This document shows, one piece after another, positions 1-12,088 of a stretch of DNA of 64,000 nt. Both the position numbers and the translations under genes were made by a program. Source of the DNA: Zanthoxylum bungeanum (Eukaryota; Streptophyta; Magnoliopsida; Sapindales; Rutaceae); contig SKCR01051202.1 of NCBI GenBank assembly GCA_019454045.1, positions 1 through 64,000 of the forward strand, in the 5' to 3' direction. Numbering within the stretch: the first letter of the stretch is position 1; every line of letters begins with the position of its first letter. The notes under the pieces are model-generated. The model was not told the origin of the DNA. It was given only the letters and a program-made list of their open reading frames with translations, and searched no databases.

Positions 1-215
1 TGATGATTTTAGGACTGTTTTGAGGACTATTTTAAGGGTAGTTTTCGATGATGTAGGGGACTGTTTTGGGCTGCAGTTTTCGGTAATGTAGGGGGCTATT
101 TTGGGTGTGATTTTCGGTAATGTAGGGGGCTATTTTGGGGGTGATTTTCGGTGGTGCAAGGGCTGGTTCTTGTTGTAATTTTCGGTGATGCAAGGGTTGG
201 TTCTTGTTGTTGTGT
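1..215. repeat. Imperfect 34-bp minisatellite
   Basis: The heptamer TTTTCGR recurs at about 42, 77, 111, 145 and 179, a period of 34-35 bp. It is followed each time by a gradually changing GTAATGTAGGGGGCTATTTT-like stretch. At least five diverged units are visible and the array may begin before the window. No coding potential is evident. Confidence 0.75.
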
Positions 216-1209
216 TGGCGTGAATGAGCTCTAGAGAGAGGAGTGAATGTCTAAGGGGGAATAGGGTTGGCTTGGGTCTCTTTTTATAATGGTGAGCCTA
301 GGGATTCCTAGTGTGTGCATGGCTTAAAAAAAGGAATAAAATCAAGTAAATATGTGGTGTATTTAATTTATTTATTTAAGAAAGTGATCTTGTGTATTTT
401 TGGTGGGGGAATAGTTTTAAATTGTTAGGTGATTTATTTAGATTGGTTTTAAATTGATTTGTTTTATTTAATTTAGGAAGGGGGATTTGATTTGATTTGA
501 TTTAATTGGATTTAATTTGATTAGGAAGGATATTATTTTGATTTAATTGGATTTGATTTAATTTGTGACATGTGTTTTAAGTGTTTTAATTATTTTTGGA
601 TAGGGCTTGGTCGGCTAAATGGGCTTTGGATGGGCTTGGGCGTGTGGCTAGCAGTAAAATAGAAATACCGATGGTCGTTCGAATGCTTATTCGGATGCTA
701 CATGAACGCCCGTAATCTGTTCGTCGTTCGAACGTGTTTCCGAACGCGACACGAACGCACATGCAGTGAACATGTGAATTAAATCTGATGACATACTTTT
801 TCCCTTCCGACGTCCATTTCCCGTAACTTATCAGGTAGTGCCTCCCAACGAGGCTCATCATCGGGCTTTCATGCAAAAATGTAAGTGTCTACAGACCCGT
901 GTCAATAAATCTTGACCAATAACTTTATTTGAGAATATATAACTTATTGTGACGCTTCCCGATGTCAATTACAAACTATGTTGTAACTGTGCACTACGTT
1001 GTAAATCCTGGGGTCATTGTCTAATATATACATATCACTAAATCAGATTTAGTTTCAATTTAATCGTAATTAGATCGAATACGTATATAAAAATAAGAGG
1101 TGTTACCATTAAGTAAGTAATATTATGGAAAAAGAATTATTCATATTCATGAATCAGACACTAATGTGATCCGAATTAGCACTCCGAGCACCAACCCTAA
1201 CACCAGGCA
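216..1209. other. Non-coding AT-rich stretch
   Basis: No gene is supported here. 420-570 is made of GATTTGATTT/TTTAATTGG-type low-complexity repeats. 660-770 is rich in GAACG/CGTTC words, including a CGTTCGAACG palindrome near 724, which resemble a GAACG-rich stretch at 12660-12860; both may be remnants of one LTR family. The 96-codon minus-strand reading frame here has no recognisable features. Confidence 0.5.
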
Positions 1210-1218
1210 GGGTATTTT

Positions 1219-1695
1219 GTGTTTCTAAAAGTATCTCATTTTAAAGGGGTTATGAGATTCGACAAAAAGTGTAAGCTCAGCTCTAGGTTTATTGGGCCAT
1301 TCCAGATACTTCGGAGAGTTGGAGGGAGAGCTTATGAATTGGCGCTTCCACCCAAGATGGATAAAATACATTCAGTTTTCAACGTGTCTATGCTACGAAA
1401 GTATTTGCGTGATGAATCTCATGTATTGGAGCCCCAGATAGTCGATATTTGTCGAGACCTATCTTATTCGGAACAACCAGTCGCTATCGTGGGTAAAGAG
1501 ACAAGTAAGCTACGATCTCGATGGATTCTCACAGTCAAAGTGATTTGGCAACATCACAATGGACATGAGGCTACATGGGAACCAGAAGAAACCATAAGAG
1601 AACAATACCCCCAACTCTTCGCGAATGAAGGTACACTTCATATCCTTAAATATATTGATTCGAGGACGAATTATCTTAAGGGGGAGAATTTGTAA
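1219..1695 (+). pseudogene. Ty3/gypsy chromovirus polyprotein, C-terminal fragment (integrase tail and chromodomain)
   Basis: A 5'-truncated end of a Ty3/gypsy gag-pol, open for about 158 codons with no true start. The integrase C-terminal module is recognisable: GPFQIL at residues 26-31 and HSVFNVSMLRKY at 51-62. The chromodomain-like end has the aromatic/acidic signature ATWEPEE at 118-124, a module that directs integration to marked chromatin in chromoviruses of the Tekay/Del group. The stop codon (1693-1695) lies inside the first bases of the LTR, as is usual for this group. Protease, RT, RNase H and most of integrase are absent upstream, so this is a truncated relic. Confidence 0.85.
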
Positions 1696-2563
1696 TGACC
1701 CGAAACTTTATAACAAAACCAAATGAAGTAACTAGACGACTTAGATAAAAATTTACCGAGTGTTAGTCGAAATTCTAGAGACGACTTGGTGGATCAACTT
1801 TAAATCAATTTAAGAATAATCATAAGTAAATGTTTGGGCTATAAAGGGAAATTAAATAAACCTAGCCCAAATATAGGCCCAATGAATGGTAGAAATGCTA
1901 GCCCATTCCTTATTTATTTTTCTAGAAAATACTAGGGCTTTTGGAAGACTAATTAAAGAAACAAAAAAATCTAGAAAATGAAAAACCCATTATTTTCCTT
2001 CTCTCCCTCTCTCACGATCAAACCTTAGAAACAATAAGGAAGTAAAAAATTTTATTTCCCTTGCCTTCAACCTCAAAGATTAGTTAGTTTACATTACCCC
2101 AATCTAAGTCTAAGTGGGAGAAAGAAGCTTTGAGATTTCTTTGGTGAAGAAGACATTGAAATAAGGTAAGGTTACTTGACCAAAATTTTAAAATCTTGAG
2201 TATTGAAGAATCGATGTTTACTATGAGTTGTGGGTTGAAAGTAGTGTGTTTATTGTTGGTTGTGTGTTGAGAAAATCATGTTTGGGCAATCCTAAGTATG
2301 TTACCTTAGTTGATTAATCTAGTAAAGATTAATAAAGATTGATAGTGTTGGAATGTTAAGGACTTAGCATGGTGATGAATTGAGTGCATGAAAATATTTT
2401 TGAAAGTGTACCAATGGAGGTTGTGAGTTGGTGTTTGAGGAGGTAAAAATTGGCCCTGGAAACGGCCACGCGTCGTGGCGCCAGTAGCCCTGCGTCACCA
2501 CGCGTAATAAATTTGCTCTCTGCCTTGACCAGCCCAGGTGAGCGTCGTGACCCCCACATCATA

Positions 2564-2575
2564 GCGTCGCGACGC
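2564..2575. other. 12-bp CpG palindrome GCGTCGCGACGC
   Basis: A perfect self-complementary 12-mer in the chromovirus LTR. The same 12-mer occurs in the unrelated Athila-type LTRs at 17917, 18383 and 27536. Confidence 0.9.
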
Positions 2576-3087
2576 GTGACCCTTTTAATTTAATTTTTTT
2601 TTAAGTTTTCCCCACTTTATTCAAAAGGATAGAAGACACCCCAATGGATTTGTACCAAGATAGAAACACTTATGCACGGTATTTAGAGAGGATAATTTAA
2701 CAGGATTAAGAAGCGTAATTTAATTTCGAATCATATTTTACAGCTAATATTCTAACTAAGTTTATTGAAATAGATACTCGACAAAAGCCGCGATCTCCCT
2801 CGGCCACTTGAAGCAAAGTTGACCAAACTTCAAAATCTGTGAGTGCATGTTTTTTTTTTAAGTTGATTTGTATTTACTTATGATTGATCAAGACTTATTT
2901 TTCTTTAAATGCTTTTGGGCGTTAGCCAAATTAATTTTCAGTTATTTATTAAATAAGAAAGCTTTTAGTAACTTCAGGATTTAAAAGCTTGAGTACACCT
3001 GATTTTGGAGACATGAGGGAAAACCCACCTCAGCTCTGATTTATGGAATTGACGGATAAAGACCGTGTACACACATAGTACTACGTG

Positions 3088-3255
3088 CTAGGGGGACGAC
3101 GATACGTAATGCCCCTAGACCATAGTTTCAGGGTCAAGTAGTAGCATGAATCAGCACTCTTGGCTCTAGTTCAGTGGCTTGGGGGACGGCGATACGTAAC
3201 GCCCCAAGACCACTAGTTAGGCGTATTGGGGGATGGCGATACGTAACGCCTCAAT
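3088..3255 (+). repeat. Three 31-nt hairpin units with compensatory arms
   Basis: Units at 3088-3118, 3178-3208 and 3225-3255 are each exactly 31 nt. Each has a conserved interior containing CGATACGTAA and 7-bp arms that differ but pair: CTAGGGG/CCCCTAG, CTTGGGG/CCCCAAG and ATTGGGG/CCTCAAT. Degenerate relatives lie on the minus strand in the family D LTRs at about 35330-35440 and 42160-42270. Confidence 0.75.
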
Positions 3256-3687
3256 GCGTCAGGTTTTCTACAGTTTCCGAGTTTTTATACATAAAATATT
3301 TCATAAATAGATTTCTCAAGTTTAAAAGAAAAGAATTAATTTCCAAACAAAGGATTTCAGAAAAGTTTTTGAGCTAAGATGGTTTTAAATAGTTATACTC
3401 ATACAATTTCTTTAATTTTGTAGTTCCACTCACTGAGTTCCATAGGACTCACCCCCATCATTTTCCAGTTCTTTTGCAGGATCCATCTTTTGGTGAGCCA
3501 CGTGCAACTTTTGGAGACTCAGCTCGAGGACAAGAGTTATGCTGCAGTCACTAGTTATGGGGTCCATCATCCCGAATCTATATTCATATAGAGTGTAGTT
3601 CTCTGGGATTTCATTTTGATATATTATAGACATATGTTTGATGATGTGCACATGATAAATATTTTCAGATATGTATATATATTTTAT

Positions 3688-4862
3688 GATTATGCATTTA
3701 TGTTAATTTTAAGTTTGCATGTGTAACTGATTATAAGTTTGAATGATATTATGATAAAAATAAGTATTATATTGCATAAGTTATAGGCATAGGCGACAGT
3801 GGGATCTGTTGCTTGCCGGTAACATTCCCGTAATGAGGATGTTATAATTTTAACGTTTTATGTTTTTTACTTACAACATTCACTCACTAGGTTGTACCAA
3901 TGACTTACCCCCAAACTACTCAGTTTTTATTGCATGACTCAACCATAGTACTCTTTTGGTGATGACCCCATTTTTTCAGACCGGGCGGCTTGGGGTGATG
4001 GGCACCAACAACAGTATTAGGGTCATTCATGTCATGTGTCCACTTTTGTCATTTTAATGTGTTAGGCAATGAGGCCTCTTGATGTTGTGAACATTGTCAT
4101 GTTATGTGCGGTTAATTCAAACGTTTCAAGTGTAATACATTATTATATACAAATTATGTATATTTAACAGAATTTGTCATAATGTAACACAATTTAGAGT
4201 ATGCATGTTCATGTTTAGTCATGGTGAGACACATGTGCATGCATGTTATCATACCATGTATGTATATATCGGAAGATTATGCATTTATGTTAATTTTAAG
4301 TTTGCATGTGTAACTGGTTATAAGTTTGAATGGTATTATGATAAAAATAAGTATTATATTGCATAAGTTAGAGGCATAGGCGACAGTGGGATCTGTTGCT
4401 TGCCGGTAACATTCCCGTAATGAGGATGTTATAATTTTAACGTTTTATGTTTTTACTTACAACATTCACTCACTACGTTGTACCAATGACTTACCCCCCA
4501 ACTACTCAGTTTTTATTGCATGACTCAACCATAGTACTCTTTTGGTGAGGACCCCCTTTTTTCAGACCGGGCGGCTTGGAGGTGATGGGCACCAACTGCA
4601 GTATTATAGTCATTCATGACATGGGTCCACTTTTATCATTTTAATGTGTTAGGCAGTGAGGCCTATTAATGCTGTGAACATTGTCATGTTATATGCGGTC
4701 AATTCAAACGTTTCAAGTGTAATACATTATTATATACAAATTATGTATATTTAACAGAATTTTTCATAATGTAACACAATTTAGAGTATGCATGTTCATG
4801 TTTAGTCATGGTGAGACACATATGCATGCATGTTATCATACCATGTATGTATATATCGGAGG
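3688..4862. repeat. 587-bp direct tandem duplication inside LTR
   Basis: The stretch starting GATTATGCATTTATGTT at 3688 recurs at 4275. The two copies (3688-4274 and 4275-4862) are nearly identical apart from scattered substitutions and small indels. It is a segmental duplication within the LTR, with no gene content. Confidence 0.9.
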
Positions 4863-5931
4863 ATTATACGGACGGTAAGACCGTCTCATGCCGGTCATGT
4901 CCCAGATATACTGGAATGTGATAGTTATCTCTGATTTTCTTAGGAAGCTCCGAAATTCCGAGAATCATCTTGACTTCTCCCATTTACTAGTGTTGTATGT
5001 CTAATAGTACCATGATAGATGTCTTTATCTGGGCCTTTGTCAGTCCAACGCAGTTTCACTGAGGAAACTTGTTGAGGAAGATTCATTGATATGACGACAT
5101 GAGGCTAAATAGAGTAGAACTAAATTTAGGCACCAACAAGATTATAAATAAAGTATATTTATACACTCAATAGATTCAAATTGTAATATATTAGTATATT
5201 ATAACAATTTTAAAAAATAAAACTAAGAAGATATTTGCTTGGTTTTGATGTTACTTTTAACTTTAAAACAATACCGTTGGATTAATTATGTGTTTAGTAA
5301 TGAGAATGAAAAATGATTCTCAATGTTAACTTTTATTTTTGTATTTACCAATGGAATGAAAATAATGGGCCTATTATATTTCGAGAATTCATTTACATGG
5401 AATGAGAATGACCACTTCTAAATAATAAATTAATGATTAATAGTTAATAGTTATTAAATTGTTAATTATTAATTAATTAAGATATACTTTATAATGTTAT
5501 GGACAATATTATAATCAATATGTGTATATTTCATTTGAAAATATTCATTTATTTATTTTATTAATAAAAAATAAATAATTTTAATAAATAATATTTTTAT
5601 AGATTGTTTATTCTGATTTCATGTCATTTCGATTATAAATACGTAGAACAACAACACATAAATGATATTAATGAAAATGAAAATAATTTTTTAAGTACTT
5701 TTTGTACTCGTGATCCATTTATAGGACAAAAAATTTAATTAATGAAGGCATAAGGAATTTAGAATTAAATAACAGGACCCCGTACCAATACAAGGAGTTT
5801 TCATATCATGATCAATTAAAATTAAATTAATCAGACGGCGTACAGACAAAATTAAAAAAGTGGGTCCTCAAAAGTTACACATTACAGGATCCACCGACAC
5901 ACAAGCAAAAAAAAGAGACAACTAAGATCTC

Positions 5932-5941
5932 GCCACGTGGC
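5932..5941. promoter_or_regulatory. Perfect G-box palindrome GCCACGTGGC
   Basis: A 10-bp palindromic G-box, the core site of bZIP and bHLH factors, with GATATAAG (I-box-like) about 25 bp downstream. It lies about 1.9 kb upstream of the transporter ATG, so assignment to that promoter is uncertain. Confidence 0.45.
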
Positions 5942-6702
5942 AATCTCCAAAACAAACGGATGATATAAGACCGCGTTGTTCGGCACGCATCCTCTACAGC
6001 ACTGTCCACACTCAAAGGCTACACTCTCACGCATCCTGTCATTGTACCTTTAGAAATGGGCTAATCACATATGGCTCCTAAACGTTTTAGGGTTTATCAA
6101 TTAAGGATATAGTTTATCAAGTTTTATCAAATAGGTCCGGTCCCTAGCTCAATAGCCCTATCTATTGAAATCATCTTTTGACTATTTGGGGACCGTTTTC
6201 CACACCTTAAAATGAGGGTTCTACATAAAAATGATATTAACTCCTATTTGGTGAGATTTTTATAATGACCTATATAGATTAGAAAAGTGAAATTATGAAC
6301 TAAAAGCCCTTCTAATTTAACTTACACATCATTAAGTCAAGTTTATTTAACTCTCATCTTTATTTATTATAATAAAATAATCTTGACCATCGTTACAATA
6401 ATTATTGGCATCCATATGCTACCTTTATCACTAGTTTCAAAATCTATTAGAGTCTTCACTTATATTATTAAAATCCTCGTCTCTTGATCTATAAACAATA
6501 CCAAAATCATCGAGGATTGAACTCTCAAACATTAAAAAAAATATTGGATTACAAAATCATTTGCCATGTAAATCATTTATGAAATTGGTCTTGATATAAA
6601 AGTTGCTAGTGGTGATAATATTTTCTCACTAATTGGAAATATGTTAAATGACACTTGAAAATTCAGGGAATGTACTGAAGCTACCTCCAAAACACATCTG
6701 GG

Positions 6703-6804
6703 CCATTGGATTTTGATCCAACGGTCCAGATTTAGAGAGAACAAAAATTTATCCCTCTAATTTTTTTCGTTTAGCACGCAGGCCGTTGGATGAAAATCCA
6801 ACGG
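6703..6804. repeat. Pair of ATCCAACGG hairpins
   Basis: 6783-6804 has perfect 9-bp arms CCGTTGGAT/ATCCAACGG around GAAA. 6703-6724 has the related arms CCATTGGA/TCCAACGG. Together they could be the ends or core of a small MITE, but terminal repeats and a target duplication were not found. Confidence 0.45.
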
Positions 6805-7654
6805 TACGCGTGTAATTGGAGGGCGCTCTAGTACTACAGTGCCCCCATCTTGAAAATTCAATTCTCATTTGTCAACAAAAGGGAGTTCAATTATTAGAGA
6901 TATTTGTATAGTGACATAAACTACAAAATGAAAATTTTGATGGTACCATATCTGACTTCAAGGACACCAACAGTCTTCAACGGTGGCTAGTAAAACTTTA
7001 TTTTTACTAATAATTAAAATAAATTATTAAATGCTAATTTAGTTCATCCTACATCAATATCAGTGTATACGACATTGTACAAAAATGAAAAAGAGTAAAT
7101 GCGATCCAACCTAATCAGTTTTATTAATTTAATTTATTGCAATAAAGTATAATACGGCTCACCAAATACATCATTCAATGTTACATTACATACTTCTATA
7201 TGATGAAACTTACTAAGTTGGTAATTGGTCTGGATGGACTGAGATTTGCCAATATCGTGACATCTTATTGTGTATTCACGATTAAAAATTAACATGAATT
7301 TCTTGTCGATTTTTTAATCAAGACAATTCTTTATCTCAAATTTCTAGCTGAATAGTTCATGAACCTGAATTTCCTATTAGGATTCCTGATTTCTTAGACA
7401 AAAAATCGAGATTTGTGATGAAAAATCGTCATGCATCCATGTCTGATTTTTTTTTTAGTCGGGATTTAGTATTTTCTATCATTTTTAGTGCTCCGACTCA
7501 GGGGCCTATTTGTTAGAAACGAACAAACTATACCCTTAGAAAACATAAGACTAGGACCTTGATGTAATATTACCCCAATTTTTATTAACACAAGAGTCAA
7601 ACGTACAATAAAAGAAAAGCAGTGGAAAAAACAACAGAAAAAGCTAAGCAAATC

Positions 7655-7831
7655 AGTGGATAAAAGACACTGTGGCCTCTTTAAAACCCAAACACATACA
7701 CACAGCGCGCTCTCTCTCTCTCTCTCAGTGAGCAAACCACCAAGCTACTCAATTCAAAATAGAATCTGTGTTCAATATTTTTGTGGGTTTTGTTTTTTGT
7801 TTTTGTTTGATTATCTCTCGGCGATAAAAAA
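7655..7831 (+). promoter_or_regulatory. Putative core promoter and 5' UTR of the transporter gene
   Basis: A TATA-like ATAAAAG at 7660-7666 is followed about 45 bp later by a pyrimidine (CT)n run at 7710-7726, typical of plant 5' UTRs or Y patches. The start codon follows at 7832 with an A-rich leader (GATAAAAAAATGG). The transcription start is inferred, not shown. Confidence 0.4.
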
Positions 7832-10800
7832 ATGGAGATGTTTTATTACCTTTTGTTTGGTGCGATGGGAGCAGTGGTGGCTGCAATGGAGCTGAGTAAA
7901 ACCAACAAAGATAGAATCAATACTTCATCGGCTTTCAATTCTTTCAAGAACAATTACCTTCTCGTTTACTCACTCATGATGGGTACTTCACTTTCCCAGA
8001 TCTGATCTTTTTTCATGTTTTAATTGCTCTAGATCTCACTCACTCGCTCACTGTACTTTGGATCTGATGTGACTTTTAGATTTTGCGGCCTTTAATATAA
8101 ATGCCCATTTCTTAGATTTGCGTTTTAGATATAGGATCTGGGTCGCATTTTGTTTTCTTTTTGATTGCTTAGAAAATGTACTCAAGTTTGGTTATAAATT
8201 TTTGCATTATGTAGGAGCCAAGAGCTAGCTTTAGTGTCTGTTGAAAGTACATTGTTATGATTTGTGATTGACATATGTGGGATAGATCGCTCAATGAATT
8301 TGATCTATTAGATCATCACTGTATTACATAATTTGATACTGAAGTTTTAACCAAATTTCGCTTTAGCTGATATAGTAAGCTTTTAATAAATTATCATGTA
8401 AAATCATGTTGTTTGCTAAATTAGATATGTTAAATGCGAATTGGGTCAACACTTTTCCTATCTAAATAATTATACTTTGATGTTTGGTCTTTTCTGAAAC
8501 TATCAATGTCAGACATCTTTCAGGGTCATGGTAGCTTATTACTAAGCTTTGTCCGTGATCTCGAAGCTCAAAAATCAGTTAATATTCTTATTTAAAACAA
8601 TTCCCAAATGATCTTTTCTTATCTGTTCTAGCAGTTGTATAAAATAAACTATTTGAATTGGATTGAATTTCTTGAAGTAATTGTAATTCTCTGTCTGATG
8701 GATTTCTGTTTACTTGGCAATAGCTGGGGACTGGTTGCAGGGTCCTTATGTCTACTACCTCTACAGTACCTATGGATTTGGAAAAGGGGAGATCGGGCAG
8801 CTTTTTATAGCTGGTTTTGGGTCCTCCATGTTGTTTGGGACAATTGTCGGATCTCTAGCTGACAAACAGTGAGATCTCTTCTTGTGCTCTTATGGTTCAT
8901 GATTAGTGGAGTATGTTGACTCAAATTAATGATACATTCCTGTTTTTAATTCAGGGGTCGAAAGAGGGCATGTGTGACGTATTGCATAGCATACATTCTG
9001 AGCTGCATCACTAAGCATTCTCCTCAATACAAAATTCTGATGATAGGTCGTGTTTTGGGAGGCATCGCTACTTCTCTCTTATTTTCAGCATTTGAGTCAT
9101 GGCTTGTTGCGGAGCACAACAAGGTGAGAAATTCGTTTCTTCTCTGTTCACGCTCTGAAAATATATTGGTTATTCCTAGGTGGATATTTTTTGTTGTTAT
9201 TATACAATTTATTAATTATCCCTTGTTTAACCTTTCTGAATACCTAGATACTGGAATTTTTCTGTTCACGTCATTTACAACCATTTCAATGCCTTGTTGG
9301 TTACTTGTTGTGCTATCTTCTACAGATGTTATCTCATTTCAATTATTTTTTCACGTAATTTTTGCAGAGGGGCTTTGAGCAACAATGGTTGTCAATAACT
9401 TTCTCGAAGGCAATATTTCTTGGAAATGGTCTTGTTGCTATTTTGTCTGGATTGTTTGGAAATCTTCTTGTTGATTCATTTTCTCTAGGGCCTGTGGCCC
9501 CCTTTGATGCTGCTGCTTGCTTTCTTGCAATTGGGATGGCCATTATTTTATCATCTTGGACTGAAAACTATGGAGATCCCTCGGAGAGCAAGGACTTGCT
9601 TAGACAATTCAGGGGTGCTGCTGTGGCAATTGCTTCTGGTAAGAGTTCAATATATACTTAGACTGTGTACAGTGATCATGGTGGCATTTGGTGGGCCAAG
9701 TTATCTTTCTTTGTTCCTCACTACTTTCCTGTCTACCAATTCATGTTTATTTTTCTGACGCTTTGAGACTTTTTTAATATGTTTTGCTTTCCTTCTCCTC
9801 CTTTGATGTTTAGTACCATTTTTATGTGCTGCAGATGAAAAAATCGCCTTGCTGGGTGCTATCCAGTCCTTGTTTGAAGGTTCAATGTATACCTTTGTGT
9901 TCCTCTGGACTCCTTCTTTAAGTCCAAATGATGAGGAAATTCCCCATGGTTTTATTTTTGCAACTTTCATGTTGGCTTCAATGTTGGGAAGTTCCCTTGC
10001 ATCTCGTTTGATGGCTCGCTCATCACCCAGGGTTGAGAGCTACATGCAGATAGTTTTTGTAGTGTCATCTGCCTCCTTAATGTTTCCAATTATCACCAGT
10101 GTATGTTACCGCTTGCACTTAAACCTTTTCTTTCTTTTCTTTTCTCTTCTATTTTGTAATGATCTCTAATTTCACTAATTTGAAACAGTTCCTGGTAGCT
10201 CCTTCGAGTGTGAAAGGTGGAGGCATCTCATTTGCATATTCTCTCCAACTTCTTGGCTTCTGTACTTTCGAGGCTTGTGTAGGCATATTCTGGCCATCCA
10301 TTATGAAGATGAGGTCCCAGTACATACCAGAGGAGGCCAGAAGCACCATCATGAACTTCTTTCGCATTCCTCTCAATATCTTTGTGTGCGTTGTGCTGTA
10401 TAATGTACGTTCCACTGTTACTTTAAAATATTGTCTTATTCATCGGTTTTAGAAATATAGGATTGTGTAGAAGGCTACACACTTGACCGTTTTAGAATCT
10501 CTTTTTCTCTCTCGCTCTCTTCTCTATCGCTTACTGGTTTTGTTTTGTCTCTTAAGGTTAATGCATTCCCCATCACCGTTATGTTTGGTATGTGCTCGAT
10601 TTTCCTCTTTGTTGCAGCAGTCTTGCAGAGGCGGCTGATGGTGATTGCAGACAAACCAAGTGAGTTTAATCCTTGCAACTGTATTTTCTGCCACTTGTAT
10701 TTATCTTCAAGTACATATACAACAGACTCAATCTTCTTCAGGCTTGTTTCTATGTAGGGAAAACAGCATAATAGTATTCTCTAACATTAATTTCTATGCA

Positions 10801-10947
10801 GTATCTAGATTTTGTAAACATAAATCCCAATTTTTTGGACACTAAACTTCTCGATGCTTATAGTTTGTAATATTTGTATTGGTTACAGAAACACAAGAAC
10901 GGGCAATGAGGGAAAGAGACACTGAGGAGGAGCCATTAAACCTGTAA
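7832..10947 (+). CDS. MFS transporter, MFSD5/MOT2-like (molybdate-anion transporter family), 8 exons
   Basis: The only intact host gene seen. Exons: 7832-7982, 8724-8868, 8955-9123, 9368-9638, 9835-10100, 10189-10404, 10557-10659, 10889-10947. All introns are GT-AG and the joined frame is open: 1380 nt, 459 aa plus stop. Recognisable stretches are DWLQGPYVYYLY and FGSSMLFGTIVGSLADKQGR (exon 2; the latter matches the MFS loop 2-3 signature), RVLGGIATSLLFSAFESWLV (exon 3) and FEACVGIFWPSIMKMRSQYI (exon 6). Alternating hydrophobic blocks fit about 12 membrane segments; the C-terminus is short and acidic (RDTEEEPLNL). The family is known from an algal molybdate transporter (MOT2) and animal MFSD5; plant members are about 460 aa. 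The substrate here is inferred from family only. Two in-frame ATGs sit at codons 1 and 3; the first was chosen. No transposon interrupts the exons. Confidence 0.9.
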
Positions 10948-12088
10948 TTGAATGTTGAGGATGCAGACCAATGGTAATTCTTGTAAGTTTGGAAATAACC
11001 ACATGATTTGTTCCATACACTGTTACGGTTCCTATTGGATTAAGTGTGTATTCAATTTTATCGGTGAAGATGAAAATGTATAAGCAAAATAGTGGTCTGC
11101 CCAGCGACGGATAGAAATGATGGGGCAAAGGTCACTGGAGCTTTTTTATTTGTTTTTGGCCCACTATTAGACATCTACTTCTAGACAACATTATAGGATA
11201 TCTACTTCTGTTGTAATACATATATTAATAATTTTTTCCTAAAGCTGAGTTTATAATTAGTACTTGCAGAGTGATATTGCTTGTACGTTTTGTCATTTAC
11301 TTAACTTGCAGTAATGATTTGCTAAGGCATCTTCATAATTGTTGAGTTCAGTGTTAGTTGTTTTACTACACTTTTATGTCAGAAACCAGAAAGCTGGGCA
11401 CTGAACTTTCTCTTCATGTGTTTGCGGCTGTTGAGAGCTTTTGAAATTTGTTTTTGGATCATAGAGTTAGACATGGCAGAAAATCTCGAATCTCCATCGG
11501 AATTCAAGATCTCATATTGTTCAATGTGAAATTCGGGATAATTTTTTTTTTTTATCTTGAATAAAAAATCAGGCTAGGATTTGAAACAATTTTTTTCAGA
11601 ATTCAAAAACTGATCCGACATTCGAGAAGGGATTAAGATTGATAAATCCCACTCGTTCCGACTGATTGTTATCCTACCAAGAGTTGCAACCATAGTAAGG
11701 TACGTTTCCTATTGTGGTGAGTTAAAAAAAGTTGTAGCCAATTATTTAAAATCCGGACTGGATCGACCGGTCCGATTGGAAAAATCAGGACCCGATCTAA
11801 GGTCCGGTTCGGGTAAGCCCATTGACTGTGTTATTGGATCGGTCTTTAACCTGCAGAATCGATCAGTTTAACCGGTAAATCGGTGACCTGATCTGATTTT
11901 GACGAATTTTGGGCCTTTTATCAATTAATCATTAAAAATATCTTAGATTTGGTTTCGTCTGCACAATCTTCAATTCAAAGGCACACATTCAATAAATAAT
12001 GGAGGGTTCGTTTGGCTATAGAGAGAAGAAGCAGGCAGTTGTTAGAAGAAAGATGGTGAAGCAGGGAAAAGAATGAAGAGCAGCAGCC
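10948..12088. other. 3' flank of transporter gene and intergenic DNA
   Basis: Contains the presumed 3' UTR (poly(A) site not identified). 11750-11900 has CCGGT/GGTCCG/AACCGG words typical of dispersed plant repeats (for example ATCGACCGGTCCGAT at 11761-11775). 11480-11650 resembles 7300-7460 in its AATCTCGAATT/TCGGGAT words. No gene is supported. Confidence 0.5.

Larger units (their letters stand above)
1691..4862 (+). repeat. Ty3/gypsy chromovirus 3' LTR (family E here)
   Basis: Begins with TGTAATGACCCG directly after a purine-rich tract (AAGGGGGAGAAT), as expected for a polypurine tract and LTR start behind pol. It holds three palindromic hairpin units (3088-3255) and an internal 587-bp tandem duplication. 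The 2980-3290 part is clearly related, in inverse orientation, to 35300-35660 and 42120-42500 (LTR family D). The right end is not certain; the LTR reaches at least 4862 and possibly about 5100. Confidence 0.7.
4863..7654. other. Intergenic, AT-rich
   Basis: No gene supported. 4868-4885 has a small hairpin (GACGGT/ACCGTC). 5180-5720 is very AT-rich. 5720-6060 is more balanced and contains a perfect G-box (annotated separately). 6700-6810 has two related hairpins (annotated separately). 6900-7650 is ordinary AT-rich upstream DNA of the transporter gene. Short reading frames show no domain features. Confidence 0.6.

Noticed and set aside
8635..8862. Stand-alone ORF
   Set aside because: Wrong frame over exon 2 of the transporter gene; other short frames in 9300-10845 are likewise exon shadows or intron read-through.
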